Shown here: positions 7,321-13,472 of the stretch, piece by piece
How the letters are laid out: every line of letters starts with the position of its first letter
Position numbering within the stretch: position 1 is the stretch's first letter
NCBI GenBank assembly: GCA_018303575.1
Contig: JAGVXW010000003.1
Coordinates: 1-17,482 of the forward strand
Length of the DNA stretch: 17,482 nucleotides
Origin: Candidatus Woesearchaeota archaeon
GTDB taxonomy: Archaea > Nanobdellota > Nanobdellia > Woesearchaeales > WJIZ01
Direction: 5' to 3'
Notes under the pieces: generated by a model
What the model saw: only the letters and a program-made list of their open reading frames with translations
Told to the model about the DNA's origin: nothing
Databases searched by the model: none
Position numbers and translations under genes: made by a program

Positions 7321-7991
7321 GTGCGCCAGTCTTACATCCCACTCACGAAGGCCTTCCCGAAAAGGAGGGGGGCTTTCTGAGAGGCTGGTGCGCGTCCGCC
7401 TTGAACGCCAGGGCTAGACAGTGTGGAAGGGCGCACTCGTGTGCGTTCTTCGGGAAGATGTCTACCCCGACATCAGGCGGAAATACGGCCGGCTGATGGC
7501 GCTCCTGGAAAAGCTCGGCTGCCTTGAGGAATTGCAGTACCTCAACGATGTCCATCACGGACTGCCGGATTTCATCTGCCGCCGCAGCGGCGAGTTCAAG
7601 TTCATCGAGTGCAAGCTGCAGTACGAGCCGCTTCTGGACATGTCGGAAATCGCCGAAGCGCAAGCCATATCGTTTCAGCGTATAGTAAGCGAGCGATTTC
7701 CGAGCACAAAGGCGAAGTCAGACTTCGCCGTGGATTCGAAACTTCTGTGAAGTTTCGAACTGCTCAAAAACCACCCGCTCCTCAAGTGGGGTGTAAGCAC
7801 GCCACCAGCTTTAGCGGGTGGTTTTTGACAGCCAGAAGAAGACGCTTGAGAAGCTGCAGGCGATGGGGTTTGTGGTTGAGATCAACCGCGTCGTGGGAAA
7901 CCAGACGAAAGTCCGGAGGGCGATTATCGATATTCCCTCTAGGAAACGGCTCATTCTAGAGCGCCAAATGGCCCTGAAATTGAACTGGTGA
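7321..7991 (+). pseudogene. Degraded VRR-NUC / PD-(D/E)XK nuclease gene, interrupted by a 190-bp insertion
   Basis: Pieces of one nuclease are readable in order. The longest intact piece, 7421-7639, contains GLPDF (Pro49, Asp50, counting from GTG 7421) and FIECK (Glu63, Lys65), the PD and ExK parts of a VRR-NUC active site. The expected continuation (SQKKTLEKLQAMGF, then VVEINRVV) occurs only at 7830-7991, in another frame. Removing 190 bp between the two GAC copies at 7637-7639 and 7827-7829 joins them in frame and ends at TGA 7989-7991. Upstream, a GTG at 7321 starts a frame that joins the same reading if one base is dropped from the G-run near 7367-7372. An in-frame TAG at 7415 looks like a TGG (Trp) to TAG change. 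The restored protein would have about 159 residues. The frameshift and TAG could be sequence errors; the insertion is not. Confidence 0.7.
7640..7829. mobile_element. 190-bp hairpin-rich insertion, IS200/IS605-like non-autonomous element (MITE/PATE-like)
   Basis: This is the segment whose removal restores the nuclease frame; its edge is ambiguous by the 3-bp GAC found at both junctions. Four perfect stems fill it: 7643-7653 with 7693-7703 (11 bp), 7711-7719 with 7721-7729 (9 bp), 7735-7745 with 7749-7759 (11 bp, 3-nt loop), and 7766-7779 with 7813-7826 (14 bp, AAAAACCACCCGCT with its complement). The terminal stems sit three to four bases from the edges. Subterminal hairpins, no target duplication beyond 3 bp, and a right end finishing in TTTTTGAC are features I associate with IS200/IS605 ends. 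No transposase or TnpB is inside, so it would move in trans. Family assignment is inference; the insertion itself is well supported. Confidence 0.6.
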
Positions 7992-8005
7992 AGAGCTCGA
8001 CGACA

Positions 8006-8088
8006 ATCCGGAAATCTTCCGGATAAAGCGCAATAGGCGGAAATCTTCCGGATTTTGCCCTCTTTCGCCGGAAAATATCCGGATTTTT
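8006..8088. repeat. Three palindromic repeats at about 30-bp spacing upstream of the ubiquitin-like operon
   Basis: The 16-bp unit CGGAAATCTTCCGGAT occurs exactly at 8009-8024 and 8038-8053, and as CGGAAAATATCCGGAT (13 of 16 identical) at 8069-8084. Start-to-start distances are 29 and 31 bp, close to three helical turns, so all copies would face the same side of the DNA. The first copy extends to the 19-base palindrome at 8006-8024. The last copy ends about 17 bp before the proposed box A. The arrangement suits an operator bound cooperatively by a dimeric regulator. The 13- and 15-base spacers are unrelated and too short for a CRISPR array. Confidence 0.7.
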
Positions 8089-8100
8089 CCAGTGAGGACA

Positions 8101-8107
8101 TTTTAAG
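8101..8107 (+). promoter_or_regulatory. Candidate box A of the ubiquitin-like operon
   Basis: TTTTAAG lies 22 bp before the ATG of a 7-codon leader ORF (8129) and 42 bp before the first modifier gene. This is the same box-A-to-ATG spacing as in the leaderless genes of the window. It sits directly downstream of the repeated palindromes. Confidence 0.45.
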
Positions 8108-8128
8108 GAGCGCGTCTCTAGAACGGGC

Positions 8129-8152
8129 ATGGTTGATGGTGGAAAACAATGA
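8129..8152 (+). CDS. Seven-codon leader ORF overlapping the first modifier gene
   Basis: ATG at 8129 encodes the peptide MVDGGKQ and ends at TGA 8150-8152, which overlaps the ATG (8149) of the first ubiquitin-like gene as ATGA. All plus-strand junctions of the MEP operon and three in this operon use the same overlap. The ORF begins 22 bp after the box A, the expected place for a leaderless start. It may load ribosomes that then re-initiate at 8149, helped by the GGTGG at 8138-8142. A seven-codon frame can arise by chance, so this is tentative. Confidence 0.3.
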   Translation: MVDGGKQ

Positions 8153-8583
8153 GAGAAATTGAAAATTGCATTGTCGCAGAGATCTACTATGTAGCGAATC
8201 CAAGTCGCAGACTTAGAAAAAACCTTCCAATCGCCGCGCTTATGGGAAACGGGAATGATCGCCCCGCAACTTGCAACGATGTTGTCGAGTATCTTCTGGA
8301 TGCTCCACCGGATCCGGCCAATCCTACCCCCTATTCCCCTGAGGAAGAGATGACGGCTTTTGGTATCCAGTCGATTATGAATAGAATGCAATCTGATCCC
8401 AATTTTCCCGGACGGCTTCTTGCTAAGACTATGGGGGGAAAATATGTTCAATTAGATCCTACGGCTTATTTATGCCATTACCTTGCAACAATCCCGATTC
8501 TTGAAGAGAAGCAACTTAATGGAAAGGTTCACCCCTCTTTAGTACTTGAAATGAAAGTTGAGGCATTAAGTATTGGTGCATAA
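8149..8583 (+). CDS. Ubiquitin-like modifier candidate 1 (C-terminal Gly-Ala)
   Basis: The 144-residue product is a clear paralogue of the next gene's product. Both share IVAE near the N-terminus, NPTPY-S/T-x-EE, Q-S/T-DPN-F/Y, and a GG-x-x-V-x-LD block followed by a Tyr-containing turn. Position immediately before E2-, E1- and JAB-like genes and a short, flexible C-terminus ending SIGA suggest a ubiquitin-like modifier. Here the canonical last Gly-Gly is Gly143-Ala144. It is about twice the size of ubiquitin, so a beta-grasp fold is inferred from context and not visible as a motif. GGTGG (8138-8142) precedes the ATG. It may be a conjugatable variant, a decoy or a structural partner of the second modifier. 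Confidence 0.6.
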   Translation: MREIENCIVAEIYYVANPSRRLRKNLPIAALMGNGNDRPATCNDVVEYLLDAPPDPANPTPYSPEEEMTAFGIQSIMNRMQSDPNFPGRLLAKTMGGKYVQLDPTAYLCHYLATIPILEEKQLNGKVHPSLVLEMKVEALSIGA

Positions 8584-8587
8584 CTTT

Positions 8588-8592
8588 GGAGG
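8588..8592 (+). promoter_or_regulatory. Ribosome-binding site deciding the start of modifier 2
   Basis: GGAGG lies seven bases before ATG 8600. It rules out the upstream in-frame TTG and GTG codons (from 8573), which would place the initiation codon before this site and overlap the previous gene. Confidence 0.7.
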
Positions 8593-8599
8593 CGAAAAC

Positions 8600-9055
8600 A
8601 TGACTATGCAATCAGTGCAAACAAAACCCATTGTGGCGGAACTGAGAAGGTTTGTGGGGAGAGAGGAGCGTCTTGTCAAACAGATCCCCCAAGAAGCGAT
8701 TTTTGGCAGTGAAAGAAAGGCCTCCGTAAGCTGCGGGCAAGTCTTGGACTATATGCTGAGCACCAAGACCGATCAGTTTAATCCAACGCCCTATACGAGG
8801 GAAGAGGCACAGTATGCTGCTTCAATGAGGCTCAGTCTAAATCTAACGCAGACAGATCCCAATTATTTAGTCAAATTGTGCGCCCTGACAGCCGGGGGTC
8901 AGAGTGTTCGTCTGGATTTGACTCGGCCTTTGAGGGAATATATCTCTGAAGACCCTTCCTCTATCCTAACAACAAAAGAGCATCTTGGGCCAGAAGGAGT
9001 GACAGTCTACCAAAGCCTGGATCTTTTGCTCCAGGATACGAGTGTGGGCGGATGA
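8600..9055 (+). CDS. Ubiquitin-like modifier candidate 2 (C-terminal Gly-Gly)
   Basis: The product has 151 residues from the ATG with a strong GGAGG site. It is paralogous to the preceding protein across NPTPYTREE, QTDPNY and GGQSVRLDLT. The very last residues are Ser-Val-Gly-Gly, so the mature diglycine needed for E1 adenylation and thioester formation is exposed without any protease processing. The final strand-like stretch VYQSLDLLLQ before the tail resembles the end of ubiquitin-like proteins. The stop overlaps the start of the E2-like gene (ATGA), linking their synthesis. I know no named family for it. Tandem modifiers with unequal tails (Gly-Ala and Gly-Gly) suggest different fates. Confidence 0.65.
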   Translation: MTMQSVQTKPIVAELRRFVGREERLVKQIPQEAIFGSERKASVSCGQVLDYMLSTKTDQFNPTPYTREEAQYAASMRLSLNLTQTDPNYLVKLCALTAGGQSVRLDLTRPLREYISEDPSSILTTKEHLGPEGVTVYQSLDLLLQDTSVGG

Positions 9056-10323
9056 TTGCGCTCTCTCGCCCATCTTTCCTACAGCAACGCCTTGAAACAA
9101 CACAGCCTTTTGTTGTTGTAGGAAATCAACTCTACGAAATTCATACCTCAGAAAGGCTGTCGAAGAATAGGCTCCATTTTCTGGACAAGGATCATCCATT
9201 AGTTGAAGCAGGCCAGCTTTCTTCTCATGAGCGCTCCTTCCTGGATGCGAATCGCACTTCTTTGGAAAGAGCAGCGATGCAAATTCTCATAGACAAAAAG
9301 AGAGAAATCAACGGCATATCTGCCGGAATCTCAGATTTAGAACGTGCTATCCAAGGAGACGCGGCCGAAAAATTCGTGGTTGACAATGCGGGTACCTATT
9401 ATCTTTCCATGCAGGATCCTCGAATAGTGCATCCTGGAAGGGCGCGGAAGCAGCTTTCTGCTACAGAAATACCCGAATTAAGAATGAGGCCATTTGATAG
9501 CCTCCTTTCTTCGCTTTATTCTGAGCCGCTTCTTTTCCGCACACTGGGTGATAAAGTTCTTTGTGCATTTGGGGAGGTATTTTCATTGCAAGAAGGAGTT
9601 TCTTCTACTGAATATGTCTGCCTTGGGGATAGATCGTATGCTCTTTCGCATGTCGGATCCTTGCGTCAGAAAAGTCAATCCTATTTAGCCGAATTAGATC
9701 GCGCCCTTGCTTTTCTTGTTGAAGCAAATATCGAGAATTATTCCGCTGTTTTCCAGATGCTTGATTATCGCCGCAATCTGTTGCAATCAGCGAATACAGG
9801 AAGACGGCAAGTTACAGACCCCATTACGAATACCACGTTTGAGATTAGAAACGGAATCTCTTTTGAAAATAGAAATACGTACGAAAGTTATCTCACGCTT
9901 CATCCTTTTATCATCAGGAAAAATGGAGAATCCTACCTTTTCCAGCAGGTAACATTAAGGTCTGATTTTAGCGTGAGCGGAAATGAGTTCCGTTTGCTTC
10001 ATAAACCAAGGATTGATGAGCCCGGACAGTATCGGCATCCCTTTGTCTATGATAGCAATGAAATCTGCTATAATGTGGGCATTGACCGGTTTAGGAACGA
10101 AGGGGTGACCTTCGAAGGCCTGCCATTAAGAACTTTTGAAGACAAAGAAAGGGCCACCATTCTGGTGGTGCAGAACCTGGATATCGCTCGAAAAGTCCTC
10201 CAACAAGGATGCATAGGAGATGCCCTGCACCCTGTCAGATTCCTGAATCGCTCAAATTTCAGCCACGAATATCTCATGGCCAGAATGGCAGACCTTTCCA
10301 AGATAGGGGTCTTCGAAAACTAA
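9052..10323 (+). CDS. E2-like (UBC-fold) conjugating enzyme candidate with long N-terminal extension
   Basis: The protein has 423 residues. The C-terminal part (about 270-420) looks like a ubiquitin-conjugating domain: three beta-strands (YESYLTLHPFIIRK, ESYLFQQVTL, EFRLLHKPRI), a proline-rich turn, then HPFVYDSNEICYN. In canonical E2s the block is HPN...IC with the catalytic Cys ten residues after the His. Here His329 and Cys339 are exactly ten apart, preceded by Ile338. The HPN Asn is replaced by Phe331, a change also seen in divergent prokaryotic E2s. Helices follow, as expected. The N-terminal 250 or so residues match nothing I recognise and may bind substrate or replace an E3. The ATGA overlap with the Gly-Gly modifier gene supports partnership. 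Confidence 0.7.
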   Translation: MIALSRPSFLQQRLETTQPFVVVGNQLYEIHTSERLSKNRLHFLDKDHPLVEAGQLSSHERSFLDANRTSLERAAMQILIDKKREINGISAGISDLERAIQGDAAEKFVVDNAGTYYLSMQDPRIVHPGRARKQLSATEIPELRMRPFDSLLSSLYSEPLLFRTLGDKVLCAFGEVFSLQEGVSSTEYVCLGDRSYALSHVGSLRQKSQSYLAELDRALAFLVEANIENYSAVFQMLDYRRNLLQSANTGRRQVTDPITNTTFEIRNGISFENRNTYESYLTLHPFIIRKNGESYLFQQVTLRSDFSVSGNEFRLLHKPRIDEPGQYRHPFVYDSNEICYNVGIDRFRNEGVTFEGLPLRTFEDKERATILVVQNLDIARKVLQQGCIGDALHPVRFLNRSNFSHEYLMARMADLSKIGVFEN

Positions 10324-10324
10324 C

Positions 10325-11746
10325 ATGCCAGACGAACTCTATGATCGGCAAACCCGCATTCCAGGGTGGGAACAAAGAAAGCTCGATCAGGCGAGAGTAG
10401 TCGTGTTAGGATCTGGAACACTCGCCCAGCAGCTTCTTGTCAATCTTGCCGGTTTGGGGGTCACGAACGTTCTTCTTCAATCCAATGGACGCATTGCACG
10501 AACAAAGGAAGACTATTTCCTATTCGGTTTTCCTTCGATGGAATCCATTGGCAAACCGCGCATTGACTTTATTGAACGAGAGCTTCTTCAATTAAACGAG
10601 AACTTCAAGGGTAGGTTGAAGACATTCTTTAGCCCCTTTGATGAAGGGGATATCGCAGCGTTCAGGCCAGATGCGATAGTAAGCGCCGAAAATGATCCCG
10701 CTATCGTAGAACATGGCCTTGTTTATTGTATTCGCCATAAACTTCCGTTCATTGCTGGTTCCGCGGGTCAGCATGAATCTCGTTTTCAGTCCCATCATCC
10801 TTCTTCAAGAGTAGGTTTGGATAGCCTGGTAAGATCAATATGGTGCGAAGAGAAACAGAATCCACAGACAAGCGGAGTTCTCGCCGGCGGGATGGCCGAT
10901 GAACTCAGAAAATATTTCATGCCTCTAGATGAAAGCGACCTTCCATCTCCCGAGAAACTTCACAAATACTCTCTCCTCCGAACCACCAGAACAGAAGGCG
11001 GGGACACTCTTGAACCGATTCCCTATCGAGATATGCATCCTTTTAAGGCCTTAGTTGTCGGGGCAGGAGCAATGGGGAATAGTGTAGCGGCGCAACTTGC
11101 CCTAGCCGGATTTGAGCAGATAGATATTATAGATAGGGACACTATTGAATTCAGCAATCTTTCCCGCCAATTCTGTTTTCGTGGCAAGGTAGGGCAACCG
11201 AAAGCAAAGGTTCTATCCGAGAGGGTAAAGGAATATTCTCCTTCCACTTTAACAAATCCTCATCAGCGATTTCTGGGGGCAAATGACGTGGTTTTTGATA
11301 GGGGAGAGTATGATATTCTCTTTGGGGCTGTAGATTCCTTGAGAGTAAGGAAACTCATTAATGCGTATGCGGTGCTTCATAAACTTCCCTATATTGACGG
11401 AGGCTCTTCTTCTCTCAATGGCAAGATGCGGGTGTACTTTCCAGGAATCAATCGATGTTTGGATTGCCAGCTTGATTTTGATGCTGAGCTAGCCAAAGAA
11501 CAAAACACAACCCGCCAAGCAAGAGGATGTGCACAGGCTGCCCCAAGCGTAATCATCCCTAACTTTGTCATTGGGAGTGCGATGGTTGGGGAAGCTCTAC
11601 GATTTTTCTATCGAAAGTCAGACAAAGAAGTCCTTGGGAGTGAGATCGGAGCTAACACCCACTCACTCGTTTACAATTCTTCAGAGCGTCAACGGCTGTA
11701 TGTCAATCAGGAACGTTATGAGAAAACCTGTGGAGGCTGCACATGA
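10325..11746 (+). CDS. Single-chain E1-like activating enzyme with two ThiF-type adenylation domains
   Basis: The 473-residue protein has two tandem Rossmann/ThiF domains. Domain 1 (1 to about 200) starts LYDRQTRIPGWEQ, the E1/MoeB opening with the arginine-finger Arg8, and has GSGTLA (29-34), but lacks the acidic residue after strand 2, so it looks inactive. Domain 2 (about 238-473) has GAGAMG (246-251), IIDRDTIEFSNLSRQF, GQPKAK and Asp337 in GAVDSLR, the full adenylation set. Zinc ligands are likely Cys378/381 and Cys469/472. Cys402 in RQARGCAQAAP is the best thioester candidate. The inactive-then-active layout mirrors eukaryotic UBA1 but without a large Cys insertion or ubiquitin-fold domain. 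It starts one base after the E2 stop, and its stop overlaps the JAB start. Confidence 0.85.
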   Translation: MPDELYDRQTRIPGWEQRKLDQARVVVLGSGTLAQQLLVNLAGLGVTNVLLQSNGRIARTKEDYFLFGFPSMESIGKPRIDFIERELLQLNENFKGRLKTFFSPFDEGDIAAFRPDAIVSAENDPAIVEHGLVYCIRHKLPFIAGSAGQHESRFQSHHPSSRVGLDSLVRSIWCEEKQNPQTSGVLAGGMADELRKYFMPLDESDLPSPEKLHKYSLLRTTRTEGGDTLEPIPYRDMHPFKALVVGAGAMGNSVAAQLALAGFEQIDIIDRDTIEFSNLSRQFCFRGKVGQPKAKVLSERVKEYSPSTLTNPHQRFLGANDVVFDRGEYDILFGAVDSLRVRKLINAYAVLHKLPYIDGGSSSLNGKMRVYFPGINRCLDCQLDFDAELAKEQNTTRQARGCAQAAPSVIIPNFVIGSAMVGEALRFFYRKSDKEVLGSEIGANTHSLVYNSSERQRLYVNQERYEKTCGGCT

Positions 11747-12672
11747 CAATCGGGGCATATGCAAGAAGAGGGCAAGCCACAATCAGTGAAGACCAATGGC
11801 GAACCGATGAGGCATGGCAGGAATGGAGAGAAAGAGATCGTTTGTTTAAGCTTTCCCCCGGCTATGCAAGATATCATCAAAGGATCACGGATCTTATCAA
11901 TGCGCATAGGGACATACAAATTGAGACAGCGATTAGAGGAAGTTCACCGGGGGTTTTGGAACAATTCACAACACTTTCCATAAAAGAAAGTGCAGACGCA
12001 AAAGCTCGCTATTATTCAAAAAGAGTCTGTGAACTTGGCGGAGCGTCTTATGAACTCTCGATGGCCATTGCCTCAAGGCAAGATGAAGCCGGTCTTACCA
12101 TTGAAAACCTTGAGCCGTTTTTTCATCAAGGAGTTAGGCTAGATGAATGCCATGAAGTGCCAAAAGGGATAAGTGCCACCATCGACAATCTCAATGCCCT
12201 TGGCCAGAAAATGATAGGGTGGGCGCATAGTCATGGAACCCTTTTCTCCTGTTTCCCGTCGCCGACGGATAGATTCCGGATAAAGAAGGATCTGGGATGG
12301 CTGGGCAAGCGATTTTATGTCAATCAACATGAAGGAAACCCTCAAGGAGATATCGTCTATGCGACGCCTGCCCTAATCTATAATGCAAATTTAAGAGAAA
12401 ATGAAGCCCCTTATGCCGCAATCGCCGTAGGATATTGGTCTCGGTATAACCCACGTAAATTTCGGATATTCCTAAACCGAGTGAAGCTTAGGGTTATCAA
12501 AGATGATGCCCAACTGGATTTTCCTTCATTGGATCAAATCCTTCTTGAGAGAGTCTGGTGTATCCCCCCTGAAGCGCCAAGAGAATTAGGAGAGGTTTAT
12601 GACTTTTTTGGCAATGAACAGTTCAGATTTGGTGAAAGCCTGCGAGAAAAAGTAAGGCGGAGAGGATCATGA
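11743..12672 (+). CDS. JAB/JAMM (MPN) metallo-isopeptidase, predicted deconjugating enzyme
   Basis: The protein has 309 residues. The JAMM zinc motif is visible: Glu97 in CELGG as the upstream glutamate, then HSH at 162-164 and SPTD with Ser173 and Asp176. The interval between the second His and the Ser is eight residues, where Rpn11, CSN5 and RadC have seven, so the loop carries one extra residue. JAMM enzymes cleave modifier-lysine isopeptide bonds or trim modifier tails; as modifier 2 already ends in Gly-Gly, deconjugation is the likelier job. About 85 residues of unrecognised sequence precede the domain. A GGAGG (11732-11736) lies six bases before the ATG, which also overlaps the E1 stop. 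Confidence 0.8.
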   Translation: MTIGAYARRGQATISEDQWRTDEAWQEWRERDRLFKLSPGYARYHQRITDLINAHRDIQIETAIRGSSPGVLEQFTTLSIKESADAKARYYSKRVCELGGASYELSMAIASRQDEAGLTIENLEPFFHQGVRLDECHEVPKGISATIDNLNALGQKMIGWAHSHGTLFSCFPSPTDRFRIKKDLGWLGKRFYVNQHEGNPQGDIVYATPALIYNANLRENEAPYAAIAVGYWSRYNPRKFRIFLNRVKLRVIKDDAQLDFPSLDQILLERVWCIPPEAPRELGEVYDFFGNEQFRFGESLREKVRRRGS

Positions 12673-13472
12673 GTCCTGCGGCTTATGAAAACATAAGTAT
12701 CCAATCGGATATGCTTTCATTGAAAGATGCAGCAATTAGATTCTATGATCTTGATACGAGAAGGCCATCTTTTCAAGACGGTATTCCTGCTTTATTTGCT
12801 ATCCAATATTTGATGGGGCAATTTTTGGAAAGAGCAAGAAACATATCAAGAAAGCTCAGAGGAAAAAAGCCGTATCTTCTTTCGGAGGGAATGCCCTCAT
12901 TCATGTTCAACGAAACAAGCGCGATGTCTATCCTTGAAGATAGACTCTACAACCCGCATATTGTAGCTCTTCTACCTCTTGCTAAAAATTCTGCAGATAT
13001 ACGCGCGCTTTTCGTTTTGGGTGCTCTTCCAGAGTATGCTCCTACAACGCCGCCTAGTAGCGCCAATTTAGAGCGCCTCGCCTACCGAGCGATCCAGAAC
13101 TATCGCCGGGCGCACGAAGGCCCGGCCATGCGCGAGCTCAGGAGCATCTGGGGCTCAAAACTATACAGGCGAGCCTTCTATGTTGTCGCCGGCTTGCAGC
13201 TCGTCGCCGGAATCAAATCGTGCGTCTTCCCTACGGCAGATCTGGAAACCCGGGTGGAAGCGCCGCATGCACACATACAGAGTCCGCCTCCAAAGCCGGC
13301 CCTTTCGCCCTATGAGGCCGAGAAGCGCCGGGCAGAAATCGCCTATTATAACCAAAAGATTAAAGAAATCGCTCGAATCCCGCCTCAGCGGGCAGATGAG
13401 GCGCTGATACAGATTAGGCAAATAAAAAAAGAAATCTACGAGAAGGGGTTGCAAGATGAATTCATCAAATAG
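12669..13472 (+). CDS. Unrecognised operon protein with one membrane span and coiled C-terminus
   Basis: The product has 267 residues and I recognise no family. The first 125 or so residues are mixed and soluble-looking. Residues about 168-186 (RAFYVVAGLQLVAGIKSC) form the only hydrophobic span, and the end (about 214-262) is a long charged helix likely to be coiled coil, after a proline-rich linker. It overlaps the JAB stop by ATGA and the lipoprotein start by 17 bp, so it is translationally tied to both. Base composition changes inside the gene: by hand count 40% G+C at 12961-13020 but 68% at 13081-13140. This suggests recombination or a fusion near 13040. It could anchor the conjugation system at the membrane, which is inference. 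Confidence 0.65.
   Translation: MSPAAYENISIQSDMLSLKDAAIRFYDLDTRRPSFQDGIPALFAIQYLMGQFLERARNISRKLRGKKPYLLSEGMPSFMFNETSAMSILEDRLYNPHIVALLPLAKNSADIRALFVLGALPEYAPTTPPSSANLERLAYRAIQNYRRAHEGPAMRELRSIWGSKLYRRAFYVVAGLQLVAGIKSCVFPTADLETRVEAPHAHIQSPPPKPALSPYEAEKRRAEIAYYNQKIKEIARIPPQRADEALIQIRQIKKEIYEKGLQDEFIK

Noticed and set aside
7421..7750. The 109-codon frame as a complete, functional nuclease
   Set aside because: After residue 73 it reads through the hairpin insertion, while the natural VRR-NUC continuation is found in another frame after the insertion.
8006..8088. A short CRISPR array
   Set aside because: Repeats are 16 bp, spacers are 13 and 15 bp, there are only three copies, one is divergent, and no cas genes are nearby.
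8573..8599. An earlier TTG or GTG start for modifier 2
   Set aside because: It would overlap the previous gene and include the GGAGG site within the coding region; ATG 8600 has ideal spacing.
11743..12672. RadC-type DNA repair JAB protein
   Set aside because: There is no helix-hairpin-helix region or HNHPSG motif, and the operon context with E1 and E2 points to modifier removal.
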